From Nocardia iowensis (GTDB lineage: Bacteria > Actinomycetota > Actinomycetes > Mycobacteriales > Mycobacteriaceae): 64,000 nt of DNA. The stretch is from assembly GCF_019222765.1 (NCBI RefSeq), contig NZ_CP078145.1:2666001-2730000 (forward strand), in the 5' to 3' direction. Positions within the stretch are counted from its first letter, which is position 1, and the number at the start of each line of letters is the position of its first letter. A program made the position numbers and the translations under genes. Below are positions 34,017 to 43,643 of the stretch, one piece after another. The notes below the pieces were generated by a model. The model ran no database searches, was not told the DNA's origin, and worked only from the letters and a program-made list of their open reading frames with translations.

Positions 34017-35105
34017 GTGAACGAGGCGAATGAGCAGCGGATGCGACTCGGACTGATCGACGGGGACGGCATCGGCCCCGAAGTGGTGCGTGCCACCCAG
34101 CAGGTCGTCGACGAGGCGGTGTCGGCGGTGGGCGCCGCGCCGATCGAATGGGTGCCGCTGCTCATGGGCCATCGAGCCATCGAGGAATACGGCGATCCGC
34201 TGCCGGAGCAGACCCTGACCGCGCTGGACGACGTGCACGCCTGGATCCTCGGCCCGCACGACAATGCCTCCTACCCGGCGCAATACCGCACCGCGGTCGC
34301 GCCGGGCGGTGCGATCCGCAAGCGATTCGGCCTGTACGCCAACATCCGCCCGGCCCGGGCATTCGTCGGCGTGCACGCGGCGGCGCCGAAGATCGACCTG
34401 GTCATCGTCCGGGAGAACAGCGAAGGTTTCTACGCCGATCGCAATATGTTCGCCGGATCGGGGGAGTTCCGGCCGACCGAGGACGTGGCGATGGCGGTCG
34501 GCGTGGTGACCCGGAAGGCATGTGAGCGAATCGCGCACGAGGCGCTGCGGCTCGCCGCGACGCGTCGCAATCGGCTCACCATTGTGCACAAGGCCAATGT
34601 GCTGCCGATGACCATGGGCCTGTTCCGCGACGTTTGCTATGAGATTGCCCACGCTTATCCGGGGGTGCGGGTGGACGACGAACACGTCGACGCCACCGCC
34701 GCCCATCTGGTCCGTGCCGCCGCCGACTACGACGTTTTGGTCACCGAAAACCTCTTCGGCGACATCCTCTCCGACCTCGCGGGCGAGCTGAGCGGCTCGC
34801 TCGGCCTGGCCGCTTCGCTCAACTGCTCGGCCGAACACGCCATGGCACAGGCCGTGCACGGTGCCGCGCCCACCCTCGCCGGGCACAACAGCGCGAATCC
34901 GGCCGCCCTGCAACTGTCCTCGGCAATGTTGTTGCGCTGGTTGGGAACTCGCGCGGGTGACGGCGCCATTGGACACGCCGCGGAGCGCATCGAACGAGCC
35001 GTCGCGGCCACCTTCGAGGCGGGTATCGCGACCGCGGACCTTGGCGGACTCGCATCGACCAGCGAGTTCACCGAACAGGTTTGTGCTAGGGTCCACCGCC
35101 GGTAG
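34017..35105 (+). CDS. Isocitrate/isopropylmalate dehydrogenase-family enzyme
   Basis: The 362-residue protein oxidatively decarboxylates a malate-type substrate with NAD(P). Family features are LGLIDGDGIGPEVV at the N-terminus, the substrate loop RENSEGFYADRNMF, KANVLPMTMGLF with the catalytic Lys, and VTENLFGDILSDLAGELSGSLGLAASLN with the metal Asp residues. It could be 3-isopropylmalate, tartrate or homoisocitrate dehydrogenase; the RENSEGFYA loop differs from classical LeuB. With the LeuA-domain gene nearby it may share a branched-chain or 2-oxoacid pathway. Confidence 0.85.
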   Translation: MNEANEQRMRLGLIDGDGIGPEVVRATQQVVDEAVSAVGAAPIEWVPLLMGHRAIEEYGDPLPEQTLTALDDVHAWILGPHDNASYPAQYRTAVAPGGAIRKRFGLYANIRPARAFVGVHAAAPKIDLVIVRENSEGFYADRNMFAGSGEFRPTEDVAMAVGVVTRKACERIAHEALRLAATRRNRLTIVHKANVLPMTMGLFRDVCYEIAHAYPGVRVDDEHVDATAAHLVRAAADYDVLVTENLFGDILSDLAGELSGSLGLAASLNCSAEHAMAQAVHGAAPTLAGHNSANPAALQLSSAMLLRWLGTRAGDGAIGHAAERIERAVAATFEAGIATADLGGLASTSEFTEQVCARVHRR

Positions 35106-35197
35106 TCAGAGTGTGGTAGCTCGGAGTGTTCAGCAAGGAACGGATCAATCTTCCGTTACTGTCCAGCACGAAGCGTCTCGGTCGCTTAGATTGCCAA

Positions 35198-35213
35198 CGG
35201 GTGGTGACACCCG
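35198..35213 (+). promoter_or_regulatory. Hairpin in the leader of the amino-acid transporter operon
   Basis: CGGGTG-GTGA-CACCCG followed by GGTTTCTT looks like a short intrinsic terminator 33 bases before the start. It might attenuate the operon, but the stem is short. Confidence 0.25.
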
Positions 35214-35245
35214 GGTTTCTTGAATCCGAAATGTGGAGGGCTGCT

Positions 35246-36151
35246 GTGTCTGTTCGATCGGTTCTTGGCAGGCGCGCCCTGCAGGCGATGTGCGTACTCG
35301 CCGGAGGCGCACTTGTCCTGACGGGCTGTAGTAATACCGAAGACTCCGGACCTGCCGTGGAGAAGGTGCAGGGGGTCGAGAAAGTCGACGCGATCGCGGC
35401 GCAGCTCCCCGACAAGATCAAGCAGTCCGGCAAGCTCATTGTCGGCGTGAACGTCCCGTACCAGCCCAACGAGTACAAGGACCCGAGCGGCAAGATCGTC
35501 GGTTACGACGTGGATCTGATGGACGCAGTCGCCGCCACCCTCGGCCTGAAGGCCGAATACGTCGAGTCCGCCTTCGAGAAAATCATTCCCGCGATCCAGG
35601 CCGGTACCTACGACGTGGGCATGTCGTCGATGACCGACTCCAAGGAGCGGGAGAAGGAAGTCGATTTCGTCACCTACTACAGCGCGGGCATCCAGTGGGC
35701 GCAGCAGAAGGGCAAGCCGATCGACCCGAACAACGCGTGCGGCAAGCGGGTTGCCGTGCAGGCCACGACGGTCGAGCACACTGAAGAGGTACCGGCAAAG
35801 AGCGCGAAGTGCGTGGCCGAAGGCAAGCCCCCCATCGATATGAAGGCCTTCGATGAGCAGAGCGCCGCGACCAACGCCGTCGTGCTCGGCCAGGTCGACG
35901 CGATGTCGGCCGATTCTCCGGTGACCGCGTACGCGATCAAGCTGAGCGAGGGCAAGCTCGAAAAGGCCGGTGCCGCTTTTGAATCCGCTCCCTACGGCTG
36001 GCCAGTTCCGAAGGGCTCGCCGCTGGCAGCGGCGCTGCAGAAGGCGGTGCAGCACCTGATGGACAACGGAAAGTACCTGGAGATCGCGAAGAATTGGGGC
36101 GTCGAGGAAGGCGCGATCACCAAGTCGGTTATCAACGGTGCCGTGAGCTGA
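35246..36151 (+). CDS. Polar amino-acid ABC transporter binding lipoprotein
   Basis: The 301-residue protein has a signal peptide with lipobox LTGC (Cys near residue 28) and an SBP family 3 domain: VGVNVPYQPNEYKDPSGKIVGYDVDLMDAVAATLGLKAEYV, MSSMTDSKEREKEVDFVTYYSAG, and GWPVPKGSPLAAALQKAVQHL. The GTG start has TGGAGGG six bases upstream; a longer frame from 35126 is discarded. It heads a three-gene operon. The substrate is likely a polar or acidic amino acid; the sequence alone does not decide. Confidence 0.9.
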   Translation: MSVRSVLGRRALQAMCVLAGGALVLTGCSNTEDSGPAVEKVQGVEKVDAIAAQLPDKIKQSGKLIVGVNVPYQPNEYKDPSGKIVGYDVDLMDAVAATLGLKAEYVESAFEKIIPAIQAGTYDVGMSSMTDSKEREKEVDFVTYYSAGIQWAQQKGKPIDPNNACGKRVAVQATTVEHTEEVPAKSAKCVAEGKPPIDMKAFDEQSAATNAVVLGQVDAMSADSPVTAYAIKLSEGKLEKAGAAFESAPYGWPVPKGSPLAAALQKAVQHLMDNGKYLEIAKNWGVEEGAITKSVINGAVS

Positions 36152-36154
36152 TCG

Positions 36155-37114
36155 ATGACCTCGAACGAAACCAAGCCGGAGCCCGGCGATCCCGGGCCCG
36201 GTATGGCAGACCTGTCGGGTGAGCCGGAACCGATCAAAGCGGTTCCGTTGCGCAGGCCCGGGCGGTGGATCGCCGCCGTGCTCATCCTGGTGCTCGTCGG
36301 GCTTTTCCTCTACGGTGCCGCGACCAACCCGGCCTATCGCTGGGAGATCTACGCGAAGTACCTGTTCGACAGCCGGATCGTCGCCGGTGCGGTGGTCACC
36401 CTCGAACTGACCGTGCTCGCCATGGCGATCGCCGTCTCGCTCGGCACGGTGCTCGCGGTAATGCGGCTTTCGCCGAACCCGGTGCTGCGCTCGGCGGCCT
36501 GGGTGTATCTGTGGATCTTCCGCGGCACACCGGTGTATGTGCAGTTGGTGTTCTGGGGCCTGTTCCCGTCGCTGTATACGACGATCGTGCTCGGCGTCCC
36601 GTTCGGCCCGCATCTGCTGGAGCTGGACATCCAGCACCTGCAGGCGGCATTCACCTTCGCGGTGATCGGTCTCGGCCTCAACGAGGCCGCCTACATGGCC
36701 GAAATCGTCCGTGCCGGAATCAATTCCGTCGGTGAAGGACAGCGCGAGGCCTCGACGGCGCTCGGCATGTCCTGGAGTCTGACAATGCGGCGGACCGTAC
36801 TGCCGCAGGCCATGCGGGTGATCATCCCGCCGACCGGCAACGAGCTGATCGGCATGCTGAAAACCACGTCGCTGGTCACCGCGATCCCGCTCAGCATCGA
36901 CCTCTACGGTCGGGCCCGCGACATCTCCGCCGTGAACCTGCGCCCGATCCCGCTGTTGCTCGCCTCGGCCACCTGGTACCTCGCGATCACCAGCGTGCTG
37001 ATGGTCGGGCAGTTCTACCTGGAGCGTTACTACTCGCGCGGCCTGTCCCGGCAGTTGACCGGCAAGCAGCTGCAGGAGCTCGCCGACGCCCAGACGATTG
37101 TGAAGGCCAAATGA
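36155..37114 (+). CDS. Polar amino-acid ABC transporter permease
   Basis: The 319-residue permease has a cytoplasmic N-terminus of about 35 residues, then five or six helices. The family pattern [18 protein letters not shown] and the EAA loop [48 protein letters not shown] are clear. It starts three bases after the binding-protein stop and overlaps the ATPase by ATGA. Confidence 0.93.
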   Translation: MTSNETKPEPGDPGPGMADLSGEPEPIKAVPLRRPGRWIAAVLILVLVGLFLYGAATNPAYRWEIYAKYLFDSRIVAGAVVTLELTVLAMAIAVSLGTVLAVMRLSPNPVLRSAAWVYLWIFRGTPVYVQLVFWGLFPSLYTTIVLGVPFGPHLLELDIQHLQAAFTFAVIGLGLNEAAYMAEIVRAGINSVGEGQREASTALGMSWSLTMRRTVLPQAMRVIIPPTGNELIGMLKTTSLVTAIPLSIDLYGRARDISAVNLRPIPLLLASATWYLAITSVLMVGQFYLERYYSRGLSRQLTGKQLQELADAQTIVKAK

Positions 37115-37902
37115 GTGCGGACGCGAGTGTTGATAAAGACACTCTTCCGATGATCGTCGCCGACCGGGTGTGCAAGAACTTCGGCGCGTTGCAGGTGCTC
37201 AAGGGTGTTTCGCTGGAGGTCGGCCGCGGCGAGGTGTTGTGTGTCATCGGGCCGTCCGGCTCAGGCAAGTCCACCTTCCTGCGCTGCATCAACCACCTCG
37301 AGCAGGTGAATGCCGGTCGGCTCTATGTGGACGGCGAGCTCGTCGGCTACCAGGAGAAGAACGGCAAGCTCTACGAGCTGCACCCGCGCGAGGCCGCCCG
37401 GCAGCGCCGCGAAATCGGCATGGTGTTCCAGCATTTCAATCTGTTCCCGCACCGCACGGTGCTGGAGAACGTGATCGAGGCGCCGACCCAGGTCAAGAAG
37501 CTCCGCAAGGCCGAGGCGGTGACCAGGGCGCAGGAGCTGCTGGACCGAGTCGGCTTGGCGGAGAAGGCGAACGCCTACCCGGCGCAGCTGTCCGGCGGAC
37601 AGCAGCAGCGCGTCGCCATCGCCCGCGCGCTGGCGATGGACCCGAAGCTGATGCTGTTCGACGAGCCGACTTCGGCCCTGGACCCGGAGTTGGTCGGCGA
37701 GGTGCTCGCGGTGATGCGTGAGCTCGCCCAGTCGGGCATGACCATGGTCGTGGTCACCCACGAAATGGGCTTCGCCCGCGAGGTCGCCGACAAGCTCGTC
37801 TTCATGGACGCCGGGGTGATCGTCGAAGCAGGCGCGCCCCGCGACCTGCTCGCCAACCCGAAACACGAACGCACCCAAGCCTTCCTGTCCCGTCTCCTCT
37901 GA
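37111..37902 (+). CDS. Polar amino-acid ABC transporter ATPase (GlnQ type)
   Basis: The 263-residue ATPase has Walker [11 protein letters not shown]-loop [17 protein letters not shown], signature [16 protein letters not shown], Walker [13 protein letters not shown] and switch [15 protein letters not shown]. An insert [20 protein letters not shown] near residue 75 is seen in some actinobacterial members. It could also energise the ATPase-less cystine-type permease at 15563-16231, though that is inference. Confidence 0.94.
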   Translation: MSADASVDKDTLPMIVADRVCKNFGALQVLKGVSLEVGRGEVLCVIGPSGSGKSTFLRCINHLEQVNAGRLYVDGELVGYQEKNGKLYELHPREAARQRREIGMVFQHFNLFPHRTVLENVIEAPTQVKKLRKAEAVTRAQELLDRVGLAEKANAYPAQLSGGQQQRVAIARALAMDPKLMLFDEPTSALDPELVGEVLAVMRELAQSGMTMVVVTHEMGFAREVADKLVFMDAGVIVEAGAPRDLLANPKHERTQAFLSRLL

Positions 37903-37913
37903 GCCAGGGTGCG

Positions 37914-37966
37914 CACACCCTTTCCGCAAGCCGCACACCGGGTGTGCGGCTGACGGAAAGGGTGTG
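37914..37966. terminator. Long bidirectional hairpin after the amino-acid transporter operon
   Basis: A 13-base-pair outer stem CACACCCTTTCCG and its complement, plus an inner 11-base-pair stem AGCCGCACACC/GGTGTGCGGCT, lie between converging genes. Confidence 0.8.
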
Positions 37967-37977
37967 CGGCCGCGGTT

Positions 37978-38886
37978 TCAGGACGGTTCTGGGGTCTGGC
38001 GGAGTGCGATGCGTAGTTGGCCCAGGAGGACTTTCGCCGCTGGGGTGCCTGGGCGGTCGGTGCGCCAAACCAGGGCGAGTCTGCCGTGGAGTTCGGGCTG
38101 GATGATGCGGACGGTGCGCACGCCGAAAGCCGTTGCCTCCTCGGCGGTGAGCGCCGGTACCACGGCGATGCCGAGTCCGCGCGCGGCGAGCTGGAGCAGG
38201 AGCGGGGGAGCTGCCGCTTCGAAGGCGATGTTCGGTGTGAAACCGGCTGCGGCGCAGGAGCGTTCGAAGACGCCGCGGATGCCGGTGCCGGGCGGTAGGC
38301 AGATCAGTGGGTGGTCACGCAGTGCGGTGAGCGGGATTTCGTCGCCGTGCGTCCGATCATCGGCCGCTACGGCGGCGACCACCGCCGTCTCCAACACCAC
38401 ATCCAGGCCGATGCCGGAATCCATTGGACCGCCGGATAATCCGATCAAAGCAATGTCGAGGTCGCCGCGGCTCAGTGCCGCGAGCATCCGTTCGGAGGTG
38501 TCCTCGGTGAGACTGATGCCGACCTGCGGGTGATCGTCGTGGAAGTCCGCCAGCACGGCGGCGACATCGAATTCCTCGGTGGCGGCGCCGGAGATGAGGC
38601 CGACGCGGACGTGCCCGCGCAGCAGGCCGGTGAATTCGTCCACCGTCTGGGTGATCCGTTCGGTCGCCGCCAGTGCGGCGCGGGCGTGCTTCAGCACCGC
38701 CGTCCCGATCTCGGTTGGCGTCACCGTGCGGCCGCTGCGGTCGAGCAATTGCTGCCCGAGCTCGCGTTCGAGCTGGCGGATCTGCGCGCTCAAGCCCGGT
38801 TGCGCCAGGTGCAGGCGCGCGGCGGCACGGGTGAAGTTGGCTTCCTCCACCACGGTGACGAAATAGCGGAGCTGACGCAGTTCCAT
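37978..38886 (-). CDS. LysR-family transcriptional regulator
   Basis: The 302-residue protein starts MELRQLRYFVTVVEEANFTRAAARLHLAQPGLSAQIRQLE, the standard LysR helix-turn-helix, and continues with a two-lobe ligand-binding domain (GHVRVGLISGAATEEF to the end). It is divergent from the flavin oxidoreductase at 38958 across 71 bases, the classic arrangement for control of the neighbour. The ligand is unknown. Start MELRQ is chosen over a GTG/ATG three codons earlier by family alignment. Confidence 0.92.
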   Translation of the reverse strand: MELRQLRYFVTVVEEANFTRAAARLHLAQPGLSAQIRQLERELGQQLLDRSGRTVTPTEIGTAVLKHARAALAATERITQTVDEFTGLLRGHVRVGLISGAATEEFDVAAVLADFHDDHPQVGISLTEDTSERMLAALSRGDLDIALIGLSGGPMDSGIGLDVVLETAVVAAVAADDRTHGDEIPLTALRDHPLICLPPGTGIRGVFERSCAAAGFTPNIAFEAAAPPLLLQLAARGLGIAVVPALTAEEATAFGVRTVRIIQPELHGRLALVWRTDRPGTPAAKVLLGQLRIALRQTPEPS

Positions 38887-38957
38887 AACTATCAATTCTA
38901 GAGTCGAGAAGATCTATCTGTTGTACTTCTGACTCAACGGCGAGCATCGTCGGAGTC

Positions 38958-40313
38958 ATGGGAAACAACGCAGCACACAACATCGACACTGACACCTTCA
39001 CCGGCCCGGTCTTCCGCCCGGGAGACACCGGATACGACGAGGAGATCGCGGGCTTCCAGACCGCCTACGCGCACCGGCCCGCCCTCGTCGTCGGCGCCGT
39101 GCACGCCGAGGACGTCCGCGCCGCAGTGGAATACGCTGCGCGTCAGGCTCTTCCGGTTGCGGTGCAGGCGACCGGTCACGGGCTGTCGGTCGCGGCCGAT
39201 GGGGGAGTGCTGATCAGCACGCGCCGGATGACCGCCGTCGAGATCGACCCGGCCGCCCGGACCGCACGGATCGGCGCCGGAGTGCGCGCAGGCGCCCTGG
39301 TCGAGGCCGCCGCGGCGCACGGTCTCGCACCGCTGAGCGGTTCCTCGCCCTCGGTCGGCGTGGTCGGCTATCTGCTCGGTGGTGGAGTCGGCCTGCTGGC
39401 AAGGCAATTCGGCTACGCGGCCGAGCAGGTGCGCGCCGTCGAACTGGTCACCGCCGACGGGCGGATGCGCAGGCTCGTCCCCGGCGACGAGCTGTTCGGT
39501 GCCGTGCTGGGCAGTGGCGGCAATTTCGGCGTGGTGACCGCGGTCGAGCTCGCCCTGCTGCCGGTCACCGAGGTGTACGGCGGCCAGCTGGTATTCGACG
39601 CCCCGCTGGTCGAGCAGGCGCTGGAGGTCTGGCGGCGATGGGCCGCAACGGTTCCCGACGAGCTGACCTCCACCGTCGCCACGCTGACCTTCCCCGACAT
39701 CCCGCAGGTCCCCGCCGCGCTGCGCGGCCGCTATGTGGCGTCGTTCCGCATCGCCTACAACGGTTCCGCCGAGGCGGGCGAGCGGCTGGTGGCGCCGCTG
39801 CGCGCGGTGGGCGACCGACTGAAGGACGATCTACGCACGATGCCCTACACCGAGTCGCACACCATCCACAGCGACCCCGACCACCCGCATGCCTACGCCG
39901 CCACCAACGCGTTGCTCAGCGACCTCAACGGAGACACGTTGTCCGCCTTGCGCGCTGCGGCGGGACCGGGTTCCGACGCCGTCGTCGACATCCGTCACCT
40001 CGGCGGCGCGTTGAGCACGCCGAGCCGGACCGGTACCGTCGTCGACCACCGCGATGCCGCCTACCTCGTCCGCGTCATCACCGACTCCGACGACGCCACC
40101 GCCGCCAAGGACAAGATCCGCACCGCCCTCGCCCCCTGGACCATCGGCCACAGCCTCAACTTCCTTTACGGTGCGGGCGCGGACGCCGACGAGGCCCAAA
40201 CCCGGGCCGGATACACCCCAGGCACCTACACCCGCCTCGCCACCCTGAAGGCAAAGTACGACCCGCACAACATGTTCCGCTTCAACCGCAACATTCGCCC
40301 CGCCGCGAACTGA
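38958..40313 (+). CDS. FAD-linked oxidoreductase of the berberine-bridge-enzyme family
   Basis: The 451-residue enzyme has a PCMH-type FAD domain: RPALVVGAVHAEDVRAAVEYAAR, AVQATGHGLSVAADGGVLI with the His usually joined to FAD, and GVVGYLLGGGVGLLARQFGYAAEQV. The C-terminal BBE motif KYDPHNMFRFNRNI is present. A Cys for a second flavin bond is not evident near GVVGYLLGGG, so a single covalent link is likely. There is no secretion signal. The adjacent divergent LysR gene probably controls it. The substrate is unknown. Confidence 0.9.
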   Translation: MGNNAAHNIDTDTFTGPVFRPGDTGYDEEIAGFQTAYAHRPALVVGAVHAEDVRAAVEYAARQALPVAVQATGHGLSVAADGGVLISTRRMTAVEIDPAARTARIGAGVRAGALVEAAAAHGLAPLSGSSPSVGVVGYLLGGGVGLLARQFGYAAEQVRAVELVTADGRMRRLVPGDELFGAVLGSGGNFGVVTAVELALLPVTEVYGGQLVFDAPLVEQALEVWRRWAATVPDELTSTVATLTFPDIPQVPAALRGRYVASFRIAYNGSAEAGERLVAPLRAVGDRLKDDLRTMPYTESHTIHSDPDHPHAYAATNALLSDLNGDTLSALRAAAGPGSDAVVDIRHLGGALSTPSRTGTVVDHRDAAYLVRVITDSDDATAAKDKIRTALAPWTIGHSLNFLYGAGADADEAQTRAGYTPGTYTRLATLKAKYDPHNMFRFNRNIRPAAN

Positions 40314-40396
40314 GCCGCTACCGGGCCCCCGCGAACCGGCACCGAGATTCGCGGGAGCTTCCGGTAGTGCCAATCGGAGTATCAGTCTGCTAGCCT

Positions 40397-40408
40397 AGTG
40401 ATATCACT
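40397..40408. promoter_or_regulatory. Palindrome AGTGATATCACT upstream of the SPFH gene
   Basis: A perfect 12-base palindrome 19 bases before the SPFH ATG, followed by a partial repeat TTGATAC. It overlaps the probable promoter, so it could be an operator, for instance for the ribbon-helix-helix protein coded downstream. Confidence 0.45.
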
Positions 40409-40427
40409 TTGATACTTGGAGGATGTC

Positions 40428-41312
40428 ATGAAGCTTCGGCCCGCATTACACGTCAACGGCTTCTTGGTGCTGGTGGCGTGGCTGGTGCTCACCCTCGTGT
40501 TCGGTGGCGCCGCCGCGTGGGGCTACCTCGCGATGGCGCGGGACCAGAACGTGCCCGCCCTGATCGGCGCGATCGTCGCCACCTTCGTGGTGCTCGTGCT
40601 GCTGCTGGCGGCGACCGGTCTGATCATCGTGAACCCGAACGAAGCCCAGGTGGTGCAGTTCTTCGGCCGCTACATCGGCTCGGTGAGCGAGCCCGGCTTC
40701 TACTCGGTGCTCCCGCTCACCGACCGTCGCCGGATCTCCTTGCGGGTGCGTAACTTCGAGACGCAGAAGCTGAAGGTCAACGACGCCGACGGCAACCCGG
40801 TCGAGATCGCCGCCGTGGTGGTCTACCGCGTGGTCGACAGCTTCAAGGCCGCGTTCTCCGTCGACGACTACGAGGAGTACGTGCAGACCCAGTCCGAGGC
40901 CGCGGTCCGGCACCTGGCCACCACGCACCCGTACGACTCGCACGACGCGACCCGCACCAGCCTGCGCGACGGCGCCGAGGTGGCCGAGGAACTCACCGTC
41001 GAGTTGCGCGACCGCACCGAGCTGGCCGGCATCGAGGTCCTCGAGGCCCGCATCACCCACCTCGCCTACGCCCCGGAAATCGCCCAGGCCATGCTGGTCC
41101 GCCAGCAGGCCGCCCAGGTGGTCGCCGCCCGCACCCAGATCGTCGAGGGCGCGGTCGGCATGGTCAGCCTCGCGCTGGAGCGGCTCACCGAACAGGGCGT
41201 CGTGGAATTGGACGAGGAGCGCCGCGCCGCAATGGTTTCCAACCTGCTTGTGGTCCTTTGCGGTGACCGGGCCACCCAGCCTGTCGTGAACACCGGCTCC
41301 CTCTACAACTGA
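40428..41312 (+). CDS. SPFH/Band-7 domain membrane protein
   Basis: The 294-residue protein has two N-terminal membrane helices ([18 protein letters not shown] and [25 protein letters not shown]), then an SPFH domain: [69 protein letters not shown], ending in a helical coiled part with [21 protein letters not shown] proteins form membrane microdomain rings. GGAGG precedes the ATG. A 50-residue ribbon-helix-helix gene follows within 12 bases. Confidence 0.92.
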   Translation: MKLRPALHVNGFLVLVAWLVLTLVFGGAAAWGYLAMARDQNVPALIGAIVATFVVLVLLLAATGLIIVNPNEAQVVQFFGRYIGSVSEPGFYSVLPLTDRRRISLRVRNFETQKLKVNDADGNPVEIAAVVVYRVVDSFKAAFSVDDYEEYVQTQSEAAVRHLATTHPYDSHDATRTSLRDGAEVAEELTVELRDRTELAGIEVLEARITHLAYAPEIAQAMLVRQQAAQVVAARTQIVEGAVGMVSLALERLTEQGVVELDEERRAAMVSNLLVVLCGDRATQPVVNTGSLYN

Positions 41313-41324
41313 GCGCCGAAGCCC

Positions 41325-41477
41325 ATGGCTGAGCGCAAAAAGCTGCTGTTACGGCTCGATCCGGCCGTCCACGAGGCCATCGCCAAGTGGGCAGCCGACG
41401 ACCTGCGCAGCATCAATGCCCAAATCGAGTACGCCATCCGGCTAGCCCTCGAACAAGCAGGCCGCAAGCCGAAATAG
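41325..41477 (+). CDS. Ribbon-helix-helix (Arc/HicB-like) small protein
   Basis: The 50-residue ORF begins MAERKKLLLRLDPAVHEAIAKW and ends LALEQAGRKPK. The pattern, a short strand with alternating residues (KLLLRLD), helix, turn with DLRSINAQIEYAIRLAL, is the ribbon-helix-helix fold of Arc, CopG and HicB antitoxins. No toxin gene adjoins. The tight linkage to the SPFH gene, 12 bases after its stop, suggests one mRNA. It may autoregulate through the palindrome at 40397-40408. Confidence 0.8.
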   Translation: MAERKKLLLRLDPAVHEAIAKWAADDLRSINAQIEYAIRLALEQAGRKPK

Positions 41478-41492
41478 CCGAATCGATCAACC

Positions 41493-41522
41493 GACGGGTC
41501 CGGGCCTATGCCCGGACCCGTC
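41493..41522 (+). terminator. Terminator after the SPFH operon
   Basis: A perfect 13-base-pair stem GACGGGTCCGGGC with loop CTAT is followed by TTCGTTCTTCG, between converging genes. Confidence 0.85.
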
Positions 41523-41553
41523 TTCGTTCTTCGAACGGGACATAGCGGAGGGC

Positions 41554-42291
41554 TTATTCGCGTTTTGCCGCAGCCGTGTCCCGCTCGGTGAGCAGGGCTA
41601 GGTAGGTGGCCAGGTGGGCGCCGCCGGTGAGCATGGCGTGGCCGCGGTGGGTGAGGCGGGCTTGCCATTCGTCGAGGACGTCGGCTAGGTCGGGTGAATC
41701 GCCTGCGGCGCGTAGGTGATCGATGAAGAGTTTGATGCGGGGGAGGGGGTAGCCGCCGCGGCGGAGTTGGTTGGTCACGTGGGCGTCGCGCACTACGTCG
41801 GGTGGGTAGACGCGGTAGCCGGTCGCTCGATCGCGGTGCGGGCGCAGGATGCCCGCGGCTTCCCATTTGCGCAGGGACGCGGGATGGATGCCGACGCGAT
41901 GCGCCAAGGCGCCGATAGTCATTGCGGCGGTGCTGTTCTCGGTGGGGGCTGGGTCGGCGGACAGGGCGTCGAGGGCGGCGGCGACCTCGTCGAGGGTGCG
42001 GCGTTCGTGCAAGAGGTCGGCGTGCGCCTGATCGATGAGACGAAACATTGTCGCCTGGTCCGGTCGGTGCGCGGCGCGCAGAATGGCGGCGGACGTCTGA
42101 TGCCCGTAGCCATGGCGCAGGGCCAGGAAGGCGCGCAGCGCTTGCGCGTGTGCCTCGGTGTATCGGCGGTACCCGGTGTCGCTGCGTTCGGCGGGCGGGA
42201 GGATTCCTTCGTCCTCATAGTTGCGGACCGCCTGGGTGGACAGACCGTGTTCGTGTGCAAGGTCGGCGGGCCGCAGAGCTCGTGCTGGCAT
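41554..42291 (-). CDS. Regulator with two MerR-type DNA-binding domains (TioE-like)
   Basis: The 245-residue protein has two MerR helix-turn-helix units: residues 5-50 (ALRPADLAHEHGLSTQAVRNYEDEGILPP, YRRY) and residues 124-190 (MTIGALAHRVGIHPASLRKWEAAGILRP, GYRVY). A helical linker lies between. The double-MerR plan is that of TioE-like regulators. It is divergent from the erythromycin-esterase-like gene and probably controls it. The start MPARAL is set by the first domain. Confidence 0.85.
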   Translation of the reverse strand: MPARALRPADLAHEHGLSTQAVRNYEDEGILPPAERSDTGYRRYTEAHAQALRAFLALRHGYGHQTSAAILRAAHRPDQATMFRLIDQAHADLLHERRTLDEVAAALDALSADPAPTENSTAAMTIGALAHRVGIHPASLRKWEAAGILRPHRDRATGYRVYPPDVVRDAHVTNQLRRGGYPLPRIKLFIDHLRAAGDSPDLADVLDEWQARLTHRGHAMLTGGAHLATYLALLTERDTAAAKRE

Positions 42292-42404
42292 CTCACTATT
42301 TTGAAGGTTTACGCCGCCTTTATCAGCTAGTACTTGGAAAAGTGCCAACCGAGTGTTCAACGATACGGTCGAAGGTGTCGAACGGAATTCCAGAAAGGCA
42401 CCTC

Positions 42405-43643
42405 ATGACCAGGCAACTCTCCCTTCGCGACATCGCCTTCGATCTCGGCACCGGCAGCACCGAACTCGGTGTCGGTGTCGGCCGGTTCCTCGGCACGCTC
42501 GAACGGCCGCCCGTCCTCCTCGGTCTCGGTGAGCCGACACATGGCGTCGAGGCGTTCCCCCAACTGCGCAATCAACTGCTGGCGTACTTGGTCGAGCAGC
42601 AGGGGTACCGCGCCATCGCTCTCGAAAGCGATTGCCTCGCAGCAGTTGTCGTGGACGACTACGTGCGGACCGGTGCGGGCGACCTGGACGAGGTCCTCGC
42701 CACCGGATTCAGCCACGGCTTCGGTGCGGCTCCGGCCAATCGAGAGTTGGTCACCTGGCTGCGTGAGCACAACGCGGGCCGCGACCCCCGCGATCAGGTG
42801 CGGTTCTATGGCTTCGACGCACCGCTGGAAATGGCCGCCGCCCCGAGCCCGCGCGCCGCTTTGCTCGGCGCGCACGAGTATCTGCGCGAGCACCTGCCCG
42901 CCGGACGCGTCCCGCACGACCGCGACACCCTCGACGCTCTGCTCGGGGCCGACGCCGACTGGTCCAACCCCGCCGCCATGTACGACGCGGCAGACTCCAT
43001 CGGTGACACCGACAACGCGCGCGCACTGCGTTTGGCCGCCGACGACATCGTGGCCCGCTTCGAGGCACACGCGCCCGGTCTGCGACAAGCCAGCTCGGAC
43101 AACGACTTCGAACGCGCGTTGATGCTCGCGAGGGCGGCGCACGGCCTGCTGCGCTACCACGCGGAGATGGCGAAGCCGGGACCGGAACGGTTCAGCCTGC
43201 TGACCGGGTTGCGCGACGCCACGATGGCGGAGAATTTGCTCGCCATCGCCCGCGTGCAGGCGCACCACGGACCCTGCCTGGTCTTCGCCCAGAACGCACA
43301 CCTGCGGCGCACCGAGTCCGCCATGCGTTTCGGCGGCATGGACGTGCACTGGTGGAGCGCGGGCGCGCTGACCGCGCCTGTTCTCGACAGTGGCTACGCG
43401 TTCATCGCGCTCGACTGCGATCGGTGGGTGGACAATCCCGCGGTTCAGCGACAACCGCACGACTTCCAGGCGGTGCTCGGGGACGCCACGGCGAGCCGGG
43501 CGCTGTTTCCGGCGCGCCCGTTGGCTGCCGCCTTGGCCGGACAGGTGGTGTCCGCACGCGTCTCGGACGACCAGCGATACGCCCCATTCGACCCCGCCGG
43601 ACTCGATGGCGCCGACGCCATCGTCTTGCTCGAGTCGATCTAG
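42405..43643 (+). CDS. Erythromycin esterase-family protein
   Basis: The 412-residue protein is of the EreA family. Features are GLGEPTHGVEAFPQLRNQLLAYLV with the putative catalytic His46 and Glu43, AIALESDCLAAVVVDDYV, ATGFSHGFGAAPANRELVTWLREHN, and FAQNAHLRR late in the chain. Some members open macrolide lactones, but many are of unknown function, so resistance is only a possibility. Start ATG 42405 is preceded by AGAAAGG. The double-MerR regulator is divergent. Confidence 0.85.
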   Translation: MTRQLSLRDIAFDLGTGSTELGVGVGRFLGTLERPPVLLGLGEPTHGVEAFPQLRNQLLAYLVEQQGYRAIALESDCLAAVVVDDYVRTGAGDLDEVLATGFSHGFGAAPANRELVTWLREHNAGRDPRDQVRFYGFDAPLEMAAAPSPRAALLGAHEYLREHLPAGRVPHDRDTLDALLGADADWSNPAAMYDAADSIGDTDNARALRLAADDIVARFEAHAPGLRQASSDNDFERALMLARAAHGLLRYHAEMAKPGPERFSLLTGLRDATMAENLLAIARVQAHHGPCLVFAQNAHLRRTESAMRFGGMDVHWWSAGALTAPVLDSGYAFIALDCDRWVDNPAVQRQPHDFQAVLGDATASRALFPARPLAAALAGQVVSARVSDDQRYAPFDPAGLDGADAIVLLESI

